64,000 nucleotides of DNA. It comes from Streptomyces sp. NBC_00286. Lineage in GTDB: Bacteria; Actinomycetota; Actinomycetes; Streptomycetales; Streptomycetaceae. The notes beneath the pieces are model-generated. The model had not been told where the DNA came from. It saw only the letters and a list, made by a program, of their open reading frames with translations, and ran no database searches. A program made the position numbers and the translations under genes. How positions within the stretch are numbered: position 1 is the stretch's first letter; every line of letters starts with the position of its first letter. Positions 42,806 to 51,279 of this stretch are shown one piece after another. The stretch lies in assembly GCF_036173125.1 (NCBI RefSeq), contig NZ_CP108054.1:6229001-6293000 (forward strand), written 5' to 3'.

Positions 42806-44209
42806 TCACCGAGCTGCTGGTCGCGCTGTTGTGAGAGAGATCAGCAGAGCGACCGCCGCTGCGGTGACCGGGACGCCGTACCCGGCCTCGGCCGACACCC
42901 GCTCCACCACCCACCCACCGGCCGCCGAACCAACCGCGATCCCGCCCAGCAGACCCGTCACCGCCAGCGTCATCCCCTCGTTCAACCGGCCCTCGGGCGT
43001 GCGGTGTTGGATCAGGGTCATGGCTGTGACCATCGTCGGTGCCGTTGCCATTCCGGCCACCAGCAGCGCACCGGCGAGGGCCAGCAGTGAGCCCGTGAGC
43101 GCGGCGGCCAGTAGCGGGCCCGACATGAGGACGGCCATCGCGGCGAGGGTCCACGGGTAGCGCCGCTCGGCCGGTCCCGGTGGCTTCAGCGCCCCGTACA
43201 GCAGACCGGCCGCGCACGAACCGGCCGCCTGGAGCGCGATGATCACGCCCGCCGCCGACCTGTGCCCCTGTGCGTCCGCAAACGCGATCGTGACCACCTC
43301 CATCGACCCGAAGACGGCGCCGGTGGCGAGGAAGCCGATGAGGAGAGGGGGCATGCCGGGTGCGCGTAGAGGAGATGCGGCGGCCGTACGAGGACGCCCC
43401 CGCACCGGCGGTTCCGTGGTCCGCTGGGACGCGAAGAGCAGTACGCCCGTCAGCAGCAGCACCACCCCTACCAACGTGCCCGCCTCCGGAAAGAACGTCC
43501 CGCACAGGAACGCCGCCAGCACCGATCCGAGCATGAAGCACAGCTCGTCCGCGGCCTGTTCGAAGGAGTTCGCCGTATGCAGGCCGGCCGGATCGCCCTT
43601 CAGCAGGTGCGCCCAGCGAGCGCGGGACATGCCTCCGGTGTTGGGCGTCGTGGCCGTCGCGGCGTACGCGGCGAAGAGCGTCCAGTCGGGCGCCCCGTAT
43701 CGCACACAGAGCAGCAGCGCGAGCGAGCCCAGCGCCGCGATCGCCGTCGCGGGCACGGCGATTCGCGCCTGCCCGTAACGGTCGACCAGCCGTGCCGTCC
43801 AAGGCGCGACGACCGCCGTCGCCGCGAGGCCGGTCGCCGTGACGGCGCCGGCGAGGGCGTACGAGTCCCGCGCTCCCGCGATCATGATGACGGCGCTGAT
43901 GCTGAACATGCCCATGGGGAGGCGGGCGATCAGATTTCCGATGGTGAAGGCGAGGGTGCCGGGGATCGTGAAGAGGCGGCGGTAGGAGTCGGCTGCGCCG
44001 GACTTCCGACTCGGGCCGGGCGCCTTCCGCCTCGGGCCACGCGCCTTCCGCCGGGGCGCGAAGTCGGCGGCCACCAGGCTGTCGGCGGTGACGGTGAGGA
44101 CGGTCGTGGGGCGAGTTGTCGTACGGCGGTCTGGCCCACGGGGGTCTGGGGCACGGCACTCCGGCGCACGGCGGCCTGTCGTACGGCGGTCAGGAGACTG
44201 TTGCGGCAT
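42806..44209 (-). CDS. MFS transporter with repetitive N-terminal extension
   Basis: Major facilitator of about 400 residues plus an unusual N-terminal tail of about 70, rich in Arg/Pro/Thr (RRTTGRRAPECR, RRKARGPRRKAPGPSRK). The tail comes from short GC-rich DNA repeats at about 43990-44190, so the real start may lie inside it. The body has twelve helices, an MFS loop signature ARLVDRYGQARIAVP and a late motif GRLNEGMTLAVTGLLGGIAVG. It should export or import a small molecule. It is divergent from a LysR-type regulator 95 bases away, which most likely controls it. Its terminus lies next to the end of the P450 gene (convergent). Confidence 0.85.
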   Translation of the reverse strand: MPQQSPDRRTTGRRAPECRAPDPRGPDRRTTTRPTTVLTVTADSLVAADFAPRRKARGPRRKAPGPSRKSGAADSYRRLFTIPGTLAFTIGNLIARLPMGMFSISAVIMIAGARDSYALAGAVTATGLAATAVVAPWTARLVDRYGQARIAVPATAIAALGSLALLLCVRYGAPDWTLFAAYAATATTPNTGGMSRARWAHLLKGDPAGLHTANSFEQAADELCFMLGSVLAAFLCGTFFPEAGTLVGVVLLLTGVLLFASQRTTEPPVRGRPRTAAASPLRAPGMPPLLIGFLATGAVFGSMEVVTIAFADAQGHRSAAGVIIALQAAGSCAAGLLYGALKPPGPAERRYPWTLAAMAVLMSGPLLAAALTGSLLALAGALLVAGMATAPTMVTAMTLIQHRTPEGRLNEGMTLAVTGLLGGIAVGSAAGGWVVERVSAEAGYGVPVTAAAVALLISLTTARPAAR

Positions 44210-44277
44210 GGATCAACCGTCGTCGGTGCCCTGACCAGCGGTCCAACACCTACTTCGGGCGGATTCACGCACCCGGG

Positions 44278-44301
44278 TTGTGAGTTCAGTTGTAAGTTCG
44301 G
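44278..44301. promoter_or_regulatory. 12-bp direct repeat between MFS and LysR genes
   Basis: TTGTGAGTTCAG at 44278-44289 is followed immediately by TTGTAAGTTCGG, two mismatches apart, ending three bases before the LysR ATG. It may be a regulator-binding site for the divergent promoter. Confidence 0.45.
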
Positions 44302-44304
44302 CGG

Positions 44305-45297
44305 ATGCCGTCCTCTCCTGGCCCCGGTGCGGTCGACCCCCGCCTCCTCCGCGCCTTCCTCACCGTCGCCGAAGAGCTGCACTTCACCCGCGCCGCAGCC
44401 AGGCTGTACGTCGCCCAGCAAGCCCTGAGTCGCGATATCCGGCGCCTGGAAAGGGAGTTGAAGACGGACCTTTTTGTACGCAATACCCGGCGGGTCTCCC
44501 TCACCGCCGACGGTCAGCGGCTGCTCCCATACGCCCGCCGTGTGCTGGAGGCGCAGGACGCGCTGCTGGCCGAGTTCGGGCGGGCCGCGGACGACGGGCA
44601 GCGGCCCCTGCTCGTGGATGTGAACAGCCCAGGCCTGGTCGGCGAGCGCATCCTGCCGCGAGCCCGTGAACTCGCCCCCGACTGCGAGCTGATGGCCCGT
44701 TTCGAGAGCGGCCTCACCGGCGCCGCGGCCGAACTGCTCGCCGGCCGGCTCGACGCGTCCTTCGGCCGGTTCGCGGGACTGGACCCGGCGATCCGTACGC
44801 GACTGGAGCAGCAGCCCGTACGGTACGAGCCGATGGCCGTCCTGCTGCCCGAGGACCACTACCTCGCTGACCTGGACGTCGTACCCTTGGAGGCGCTCGC
44901 GGGGGAGTACGTCTACGCCGGCGCCGGCAATCCCCGTACGCCCGAGTGGACCGACCTGGCGCGGCAGCTCTTCGAGGGGCGCGGTATCGAGATCGCGCCG
45001 CCCGCGCCGCTCGCCGTGGGGACCCAGGAGTTCCAGCGGATCATGGCGAAGACGCGGAATCCCGTACTCGTAGTGGTGGATTTTCCGGCCATGCCCAAAT
45101 CGATACGTAAGCCTCTCGTCGACCCCGTGCCCCTGTCGCCTGTGTCACTCGTGTGGAAAAAGGGGCTGCAACACCGGGGGTTGGAGGCCCTCAAGGCCGC
45201 CGCCGCGGAGCTGGCCGAGGTGGAGGGCTGGCTTCGGCGTCCGGCCGGTGCATGGATTCCGGCCACCGATGAGCTCGTCATGACGCAATCTGCCTGA
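44305..45297 (+). CDS. LysR-family transcription regulator
   Basis: 330-residue regulator. Residues about 10-70 are the LysR winged helix (LLRAFLTVAEELHFTRAAAR, QQALSRDIRRLERELKTDLF, LTADGQRLLPYARRVLE). The rest is a periplasmic-binding-type effector domain without an obvious specificity motif. It starts at ATG 44305 with weak ribosome-site similarity. It is divergent from the MFS gene, the classic arrangement for a LysR protein that activates its neighbour and represses itself; the direct repeat just before its start could be part of the binding site. The inducer is unknown, perhaps the transported compound. Confidence 0.9.
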   Translation: MPSSPGPGAVDPRLLRAFLTVAEELHFTRAAARLYVAQQALSRDIRRLERELKTDLFVRNTRRVSLTADGQRLLPYARRVLEAQDALLAEFGRAADDGQRPLLVDVNSPGLVGERILPRARELAPDCELMARFESGLTGAAAELLAGRLDASFGRFAGLDPAIRTRLEQQPVRYEPMAVLLPEDHYLADLDVVPLEALAGEYVYAGAGNPRTPEWTDLARQLFEGRGIEIAPPAPLAVGTQEFQRIMAKTRNPVLVVVDFPAMPKSIRKPLVDPVPLSPVSLVWKKGLQHRGLEALKAAAAELAEVEGWLRRPAGAWIPATDELVMTQSA

Positions 45298-45456
45298 CAC
45301 GTGGCACTCACACAACCCCCATGTGCGCTACATTCGTGGGCCGGGTGCAGTGTGGTAATAGGGGGGCGCCTGGATCGGGTGGGGGCTCGATCCGGACAAA
45401 CAAGTACGTAGTGCCCGGACTCGTACGCGCCCGATCGGTCCCGTGGGGGGATTTAC

Positions 45457-46566
45457 GTGCGCGTGGAGAAGTGGCGGGAAGACGCTCAACCGGCTGGAAC
45501 GGATACCGGCCAGCCGGACAAGGGTGAAGGCTATCCGTCGACCCGTGTGGCTGCGGGGGATTCGTTTCATGGTGGTTCTGGCGATATATCCATGCCCAAA
45601 CAGCGAGATGGCCGAGACGGCGACGACAACGAGCCGGACATAGCCGGCGCGCAGCCCAGTGACAGGGACAGCGCGCAGGACGTGGACGGCGCGGATGACG
45701 TGGACGGCTCGCAGGACAGAGACGGCGCGCAGGACATAGCCGGCGCGCAGCCGGCGGGCCCCGTCCCGCGCCCGGGCGAGACCCAGCAGTTCTTCGCCCT
45801 GCCGGAGACCGCGACGGAGCATCACCATGACCCGGACGAGGTCACGGTCCAGCTCGACGTCGTCGGCCCGCACATGGAGGAGTGGCTGGTCCAGCAGGCC
45901 AAGAGGCCTCGGGGTGGTCAGGGCGTCCAGGAGGGTGCGGACGGTCCGGTCTTCGTCGACGAGACGGGCCGGCGTAGCCGCCGTTACCGCCGTATCGGCA
46001 TGGCCGTCGGCATGGCCTGCGCTGTCTACGCCGTCGTCATCATCGTCACGCTGCTGTCGGGCAACTCCAGCGCGCCCTGGCTCCCGGTGCCGGGCAAGGA
46101 GGACAAAAAGCCGGCCGGGCAGGTCGACTCCCCGTCGTTGCCGCCCGCGTCCGCGGAACCGTCCGCCCCGGCGAACCCCCCGTCCGGGCTGAGCCCGCAG
46201 CCCACCGACCGTACGTCGTCCCTGCCGGACGTCGACCCCTCGCCGAGCAAGTCGGTCAAGCCCACGAAGTCGGTCAAGCCCACGGAGTCGGACGAGCCGA
46301 CGGACCCGAGTACGAAGCCGGACCCGGACCCGACGGCGTCGGACGACCCCCCGGCCGATCCGCCGGCTGATCCGCCGGCCGATCCGCCTGCGCCGGACCC
46401 GGACACGACCCCGTCGGACGACCCCCCGGCCGATCCCCCGGGAGGCGGCTCCGACCCGGTCGCCGCCCCGCCGGCGGTCGGTGGCGCTACGCCCGTAGAC
46501 CCGGTCGGCGTCTTCGACGTCATCGAGCAGCCCCCCGCCCCGTCTTCTCCGGAGATCAACCTCTGA
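45457..46566 (+). CDS. matA: Single-pass membrane protein MatA-like, mat operon
   Basis: Predicted membrane protein of 369 residues. A long acidic, repeat-like cytoplasmic N terminus (SQDRDGAQDIAGAQPAGPVP) and a conserved segment (TVQLDVVGPHMEEWLVQQAK) precede one transmembrane helix, about residues 182-202 (GMACAVYAVVIIVTLLS). An extracytoplasmic Pro/Asp/Ser stalk (DPPADPPADPPADPPAPDP) follows, with no recognised enzyme domain. The GTG at 45457 is preceded by GGGGGG at six bases. The gene overlaps matB (TGATG). Position and partner match recalled matA (SCO2963) of the mycelial aggregation locus, which is needed for PNAG-like glycan formation. An inverted repeat GGATCG/CGATCC at 45372-45393 lies in the promoter region. 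Confidence 0.75.
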   Translation: MRVEKWREDAQPAGTDTGQPDKGEGYPSTRVAAGDSFHGGSGDISMPKQRDGRDGDDNEPDIAGAQPSDRDSAQDVDGADDVDGSQDRDGAQDIAGAQPAGPVPRPGETQQFFALPETATEHHHDPDEVTVQLDVVGPHMEEWLVQQAKRPRGGQGVQEGADGPVFVDETGRRSRRYRRIGMAVGMACAVYAVVIIVTLLSGNSSAPWLPVPGKEDKKPAGQVDSPSLPPASAEPSAPANPPSGLSPQPTDRTSSLPDVDPSPSKSVKPTKSVKPTESDEPTDPSTKPDPDPTASDDPPADPPADPPADPPAPDPDTTPSDDPPADPPGGGSDPVAAPPAVGGATPVDPVGVFDVIEQPPAPSSPEINL

Positions 46567-48785
46567 TGGCACTCCGCTCCAGCCGTCGCGGTGACGCACC
46601 AGCCTCCGGCGCAGTACGTCGTCGTCGCCTGCCCCTGCGCTACCTGCTGCCCTCGCTCGTCCTCGTCGCCCTGATGGCGATGCTGATGCTGCGCGGCTTC
46701 GTCCACAGCGAGATCCTCGCGGACTACCGCGTCAACACCCCCGCGGCCAACGACCGGGTGCCCCAGGAGGTCCTGAAGGGCGGCCCGGTCATCGACACGC
46801 GCCCCGGTGGCGGCGACGGCCGGGACGACGTACTGGACCGTCGCATGGTCCTCACCTTCGACGACGGTCCGCACCCCGAGTGGACGCCCAAGATCCTCGA
46901 CGTGCTGAAGAAGCACGACGCGCACGCGGTGTTCTTCATCACCGGCACCATGGCCTCGCGCTATCCGGACCTCGTCCAGCGGATGGTCGACGAGGGCCAC
47001 GAGATCGGCCTGCACACCTTCAACCACCCCGATCTCTCCCTCCAGTCACAGCGCCGCATCGACTGGGAGCTCTCCCAGAACCAGCTGGCGCTCGCGGGCG
47101 CCGCGGGCATCCGTTCCTCGCTCTTCCGGCCGCCGTACTCCTCCTTCGCCGACGCCATGGACAACAAGTCCTGGCCGGTCACCGAGTACATCGGCAGCAA
47201 GGGCTACATCACCATCGTCAACAACACCGACAGCGAGGACTGGCGCAGGCCGGGCGTCGACGAGATCATCCGCAAGGCCACGCCGAAGGGCGACAAGGGC
47301 GCGATCGTCCTGATGCACGACTCCGGTGGCGACCGCTCGCAGACCGTGGCCGCGCTCGACACGTTCATCCCGCAGATGAAGGACAGGAAGTACGAGTTCG
47401 AGAACCTCACCGAGGCTCTCGGCGCGCAGAGCGCCCACACCAAGGTCACCGGCCTCGAGCTGTGGAAGGGCAAGGCCTGGGTGTACGCGGTCCAGGCCTC
47501 CGAGCGGATCACCAGCGTGCTCGTCGTCGGCCTCGCGATCATCGGTGTCCTGGTCTTCCTCCGCTTCGGCCTGATGCTCCTGCTCTCGGTCGTCCACGCC
47601 CGACGCGTCCGCCGCAAGGACTTCCGCTGGGGCCCGAGCGGACCGGTCACCGAACCCGTATCGGTGCTGGTTCCCGCGTACAACGAAGCCAAGTGCATCG
47701 AGAACACGGTGCGTTCACTGATGGCCAGCGAGCATCCCATCGAGGTCATCGTCATCGACGACGGTTCGAGCGACGGCACGGCCCGCATCGTGGAGGGCCT
47801 GCGCCTGCCGAACGTACGCGTCGTGCGTCAGCTCAACGCGGGCAAGCCCGCCGCCCTCAACCGCGGTATAGCCAACGCCCGTTACAACATCATCGTGATG
47901 ATGGACGGCGACACCGTCTTCGAACCGTCGACCGTGGGCGAACTCGTCCAGCCCTTCGCCGACCCGAGCGTCGGCGCCGTCGCCGGCAACGCGAAGGTCG
48001 GCAACAAGGACTCCCTCATCGGCGCCTGGCAGCACATCGAGTACGTGATGGGCTTCAACCTCGACCGCCGTATGTACGACATCCTGCGCTGCATGCCGAC
48101 CATCCCCGGCGCGGTCGGTGCCTTCCGCCGCTCGGCCCTGGAACGCGTCGGCGGCATGAGCGACGACACGCTCGCCGAGGACACCGACATCACGATGGCG
48201 ATGCACCGCGACGGCTGGAAGGTCGTGTACGCGGAGAACGCCCGCGCCTGGACCGAAGCCCCCGAATCCGTCCAGCAGTTGTGGTCCCAGCGCTACCGCT
48301 GGTCGTACGGCACGATGCAGGCGATCTGGAAGCACCGCCGCTCGATCATCGAGAAGGGCCCCTCGGGTCGCTTCGGCCGCGTGGGCATGCCGCTGGTCTC
48401 GCTGTTCATGGTGGTGGCACCGCTGCTGGCTCCGCTGATCGACGTGTTCCTCTTGTACGGCCTCATCTTCGGCCCCACGGGCAAAACGATCGGCGCCTGG
48501 CTGGGCGTCCTTGCCATCCAGGCGATCTGCGCGGCGTACGCCTTCCGCCTGGACCGCGAACGCATGACACACCTGATCTCGCTGCCGTTGCAGCAGCTTC
48601 TGTATCGCCAGCTCATGTACGTGGTGCTCTTGCAGTCCTGGATTACGGCCCTGACCGGCGGCCGGCTGCGGTGGCAGAAGCTGCGGCGTACCGGGGTTGT
48701 GGGGTCGGCGCCGGGTGGGTCGGTTCCCGGTGCGGTGCCTGGGCAGCGGGTGGCGAGTGGGGATGAACGGAGGCCGGTGGGATGA
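46566..48785 (+). CDS. matB: Bifunctional polysaccharide deacetylase / processive glycosyltransferase MatB
   Basis: Membrane enzyme of 739 residues making and trimming a beta-linked amino-sugar polymer. After TM1 (about residues 22-42), residues about 94-285 form an extracytoplasmic NodB deacetylase: TFDDGPHPEW, metal ligands in HTFNHPDL, RPPYSSF, the DSEDWRRPG aspartate/tryptophan motif and the histidine in IVLMHDSGG. After a second helix, residues about 360-590 are a GT2 synthase with VIDDGSSDGT, MMDGDTVFEP, LAEDTDITMAM and QRYRW, the processive signature. Further helices follow. This is a synthase and N-deacetylase in one chain, as for PNAG (IcaA plus IcaB functions). The symbol follows recalled SCO2962 work on hyphal aggregation. 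It overlaps both neighbours. Confidence 0.9.
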   Translation: MALRSSRRGDAPASGAVRRRRLPLRYLLPSLVLVALMAMLMLRGFVHSEILADYRVNTPAANDRVPQEVLKGGPVIDTRPGGGDGRDDVLDRRMVLTFDDGPHPEWTPKILDVLKKHDAHAVFFITGTMASRYPDLVQRMVDEGHEIGLHTFNHPDLSLQSQRRIDWELSQNQLALAGAAGIRSSLFRPPYSSFADAMDNKSWPVTEYIGSKGYITIVNNTDSEDWRRPGVDEIIRKATPKGDKGAIVLMHDSGGDRSQTVAALDTFIPQMKDRKYEFENLTEALGAQSAHTKVTGLELWKGKAWVYAVQASERITSVLVVGLAIIGVLVFLRFGLMLLLSVVHARRVRRKDFRWGPSGPVTEPVSVLVPAYNEAKCIENTVRSLMASEHPIEVIVIDDGSSDGTARIVEGLRLPNVRVVRQLNAGKPAALNRGIANARYNIIVMMDGDTVFEPSTVGELVQPFADPSVGAVAGNAKVGNKDSLIGAWQHIEYVMGFNLDRRMYDILRCMPTIPGAVGAFRRSALERVGGMSDDTLAEDTDITMAMHRDGWKVVYAENARAWTEAPESVQQLWSQRYRWSYGTMQAIWKHRRSIIEKGPSGRFGRVGMPLVSLFMVVAPLLAPLIDVFLLYGLIFGPTGKTIGAWLGVLAIQAICAAYAFRLDRERMTHLISLPLQQLLYRQLMYVVLLQSWITALTGGRLRWQKLRRTGVVGSAPGGSVPGAVPGQRVASGDERRPVG

Positions 48786-50497
48786 CGCCGGGGTATGGGG
48801 AAGGGGCGGGTGCGGGGGAGGGCGCTGGGGCGGACGCGTCGCCGTACGGGGACTCGCCGTACGGGAACTCGCCGTACGGGAACTCGCCGTACGGGAACTC
48901 GCAGTACGAGAACCCGTACTGGACGTCGTATGAGGAGACGTACGGGCAGTCGAACGGGCCGTCACACGAGGGGGCGTACGGGCAGTCGCATGGGGTGATG
49001 CCCGGGCAGGCGTACGGGCAGTCGCATGGGGTGATGCCCGGGCAGGCGTACGGGAATGGACACGTCCCGCAGACTCCCCAGGCTGCCCAGGTTCCCCAGG
49101 CCACGCAGGCGATTTCGCAGCAGAGGGTGGATGAGACCCAGCCGCTGCCGGAGGTGCCGGAGGAATGGGCGGGGCCGGCTGGGCCGGTGGGGCCGACGGG
49201 GCGTACGCCCGAGGCGGCCTCGTCTGTAGCCGCCGCCGAGTCCCCGTCCCGTACCAAGACCGAGCCGCCGTCGGCCAAACCGTCCCCGCCCTCGGGCCGC
49301 GACCGCTACCTCGATCTTCTCCGCTCCATCGCGCTGGTCCGCGTGGTCGCCTACCACGTCTTCGGCTGGGCCTGGCTGACGGTCGTCTTCCCCTCCATGG
49401 GCGTGATGTTCGCGCTGGCGGGCGCCCTGATGGCGCGCTCGCTGAGCCGCCCGGCGTGGGGCGTGATCCGCGGCCGTATCCGCCGGCTGCTGCCGCCGCT
49501 CTGGGCGTTCAGCGCGGTGGTGCTCGCGATGCTGTTCGTGGGTGGCTGGAACCCGTCCAAGGACGACGGCGCCCTGGGCTGGCTGGGCCTGGTCAACTAC
49601 GTCATCCCGATCGGCGCCCCGCCCTACCCCTGGCAGATCGGCTCCGAGTCGGGCTTGCTGGAACAGACGTGGGCGGTCCAGGCGGCGGGCCCGCTGTGGT
49701 ACCTGCGCGCGTACCTGTGGTTCGTGATCGCCTCGCCGCTGCTGCTGTGGGCGTTCCGCCGAGTCCCGTGGGCAACGCTGCTGGCTCCGCTGGCGCTGAC
49801 GGCGGTGGTCGGTACGGGACTGGTCTCGATCCCCGGCGAAACGGGCAACGCGGTCACGGACTTCGCGGTCTACGGCAGCTGCTGGATCCTGGGCATGGCC
49901 CACCAGGAGGGCGTATTGAAGGAGATCCCGCGCTACGCGGTGGTCTCCGTAGCCTCCCTCTTCATGGCCTTCGGCCTGTGGTGGGCCTCCGGCCACCTGG
50001 GCCCCGACGGCTGGAACCTGAACGACATCCCCCTGGCCCAGGCGACCTGGTCCCTGGGCTTCGTAGCGATCCTGCTCCAGTACTCCCCGTCCTGGGCCTC
50101 CTTGCCCGCCCGCCTGGCCCACTGGGACAAACTGATCACCCTGTCCAACAACCGCGCCGTAACGATCTACCTCTGGCACAACCTCCTGATCATGGCCACG
50201 GTCCCGCTACTGGACGCCTTCTACAAACTCCCGTTCATGGACGACCGCTTGTCCAACGCGTTGAGCACGACGTACACGCTGTGGATGTTCGTCCTGGTGT
50301 GGCCGTTGATCGGCCTGATGATCGTGGGCGTGGGGTGGGTCGAGGACCTGGCGGCCAAGCGGGGGCCTCGGCTTTGGCCGGATGGGGCGAAGAAGGCGGG
50401 GAAGGGGAAGAGGGGCGGGGGTCGGGGGCGGTCGTCGGGGTCGGGGCCACGGTCTGGGTCTGGGTCGGGGTCGCGGGGGCGGGCCAGGGCGCGGTAG
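48782..50497 (+). CDS. Acyltransferase 3 family membrane protein of the mat operon
   Basis: 571-residue integral membrane protein. The first about 165 residues are cytoplasmic and repetitive: SPYGNSPYGNSPYGNS, then two copies of AYGQSHGVMPGQ, then Gln/Pro/Ala-rich sequence. Residues about 172-525 are an acyltransferase 3 domain with about ten helices, starting RDRYLDLLRSIALVRVVAYH, where the histidine is the catalytic residue, and ending with ITIYLWHNLLIM-like sequence (TIYLWHNLLI). The tail is Lys/Gly/Arg-rich. The ATG overlaps the matB stop (ATGA), so it is made together with MatAB. It probably adds acetyl or another acyl group to the exported glycan, comparable to O-acyltransferases in other exopolysaccharide loci. 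Confidence 0.87.
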   Translation: MTPGYGEGAGAGEGAGADASPYGDSPYGNSPYGNSPYGNSQYENPYWTSYEETYGQSNGPSHEGAYGQSHGVMPGQAYGQSHGVMPGQAYGNGHVPQTPQAAQVPQATQAISQQRVDETQPLPEVPEEWAGPAGPVGPTGRTPEAASSVAAAESPSRTKTEPPSAKPSPPSGRDRYLDLLRSIALVRVVAYHVFGWAWLTVVFPSMGVMFALAGALMARSLSRPAWGVIRGRIRRLLPPLWAFSAVVLAMLFVGGWNPSKDDGALGWLGLVNYVIPIGAPPYPWQIGSESGLLEQTWAVQAAGPLWYLRAYLWFVIASPLLLWAFRRVPWATLLAPLALTAVVGTGLVSIPGETGNAVTDFAVYGSCWILGMAHQEGVLKEIPRYAVVSVASLFMAFGLWWASGHLGPDGWNLNDIPLAQATWSLGFVAILLQYSPSWASLPARLAHWDKLITLSNNRAVTIYLWHNLLIMATVPLLDAFYKLPFMDDRLSNALSTTYTLWMFVLVWPLIGLMIVGVGWVEDLAAKRGPRLWPDGAKKAGKGKRGGGRGRSSGSGPRSGSGSGSRGRARAR

Positions 50498-50526
50498 CTG
50501 CAGCGGTATCGCAGTAGGTTCGTGCC

Positions 50527-50760
50527 ATGGCGGACACGACACGGATCACAGTGACGCTGCCGACCGAGCAGCTCACCGAGCTCAAGAAGCTCACGGACAA
50601 CATCTCCGGGTATGTCGCCGAAGCCGTGGCGCGCCAGATACGTCACCAACTGCTGGGCGCCGACTTGCTTCGCCACCAGGAGGAGCACGGCGCCTTCACC
50701 GAGGAGGAGCTGGCGGAGGCTCGCTCCAGGATCTGCGGAACGACGGACGCCGACGGGTAG
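50527..50760 (+). CDS. Antitoxin-like ribbon-helix-helix protein
   Basis: 77-residue protein. The start ADTTRITVTLPTEQLTELKK followed by ISGYVAEAVARQIRHQLL is a ribbon-helix-helix fold like CcdA/VapB antitoxins. The acidic C terminus (EEHGAFTEEELAEARS) is the usual toxin-binding part. A PIN-type toxin frequently follows directly in streptomycetes, but the next gene starts 93 bases later and is unrelated. It is thus an orphan antitoxin or a stand-alone regulator. It starts 30 bases after the mat operon, so read-through transcription is possible. Confidence 0.75.
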   Translation: MADTTRITVTLPTEQLTELKKLTDNISGYVAEAVARQIRHQLLGADLLRHQEEHGAFTEEELAEARSRICGTTDADG

Positions 50761-50853
50761 GCGAGCACGGCGTGTGAGTTCGCCCCAACCGGGTTTTCCC
50801 TTTGCGATGAGGGACGTCTCCCGGGCCTTCAGCGAACCCTCTAGGGTCGCCGT

Positions 50854-51129
50854 GTGACGTGGAGCGAGGCGGAGTACTCCGAGTATCTGCAGGACGAGCG
50901 GCGTCGTTATGCGTGGGTGATGTGGCGGCACGGTGGCCTTACACCGTCGGAGGCCCGGGCCGCGGCCGTGAAGAGCTACCCCTATGAGCCGATCGATGCG
51001 CCGTTCCGTGGGCTTGTCTTTCATGACGAGGCGTGGCATTGGGCGATGCTGAAGATTCACGGGCATGGGTACACGCTGGAGCTGCCCGAACTGGTCGAGC
51101 CGTCAGCCGAGTACAGGGCTCTGGACTGA
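50854..51129 (+). CDS. Small conserved-looking protein of unknown function
   Basis: 91-residue acidic, aromatic-rich protein with no signal peptide or membrane helix (EAEYSEYLQDERRRYAWVMW, AAVKSYPYEP, HDEAWHWAMLKIHGHGY). I do not recognise the family. GTG 50854 has a TAGGGT -10-like box at 50842-50847, so the message may be leaderless; no ribosome-binding site is present. It lies just before the Rhs toxin gene and may be unrelated to it. Confidence 0.65.
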   Translation: MTWSEAEYSEYLQDERRRYAWVMWRHGGLTPSEARAAAVKSYPYEPIDAPFRGLVFHDEAWHWAMLKIHGHGYTLELPELVEPSAEYRALD

Positions 51130-51279
51130 CGACGCTGAGCCTCTGTCCGCTCCGCCTCCGCTTCTGAGCTGAAGCGGCTCTTGGACCGGTGAGCCTGCCA
51201 TCGCCTGGCCGGCCCATCGTGCGATAACTTCGCTAACGCGTACGGTTGTTGCTGAGGCGGGCGTGACGGGGGATGCGAC

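Noticed and set aside
42640..42834. Plus-strand frame ending AAQFTELLVALL-like sequence after the P450
   Set aside because: No domain, no ribosome site, and it runs into the convergent MFS gene; treated as spacer.
41207..45297. Natural-product gene cluster around the P450
   Set aside because: Only a P450, a transporter and a regulator are present; no synthase, cyclase or tailoring set is seen.
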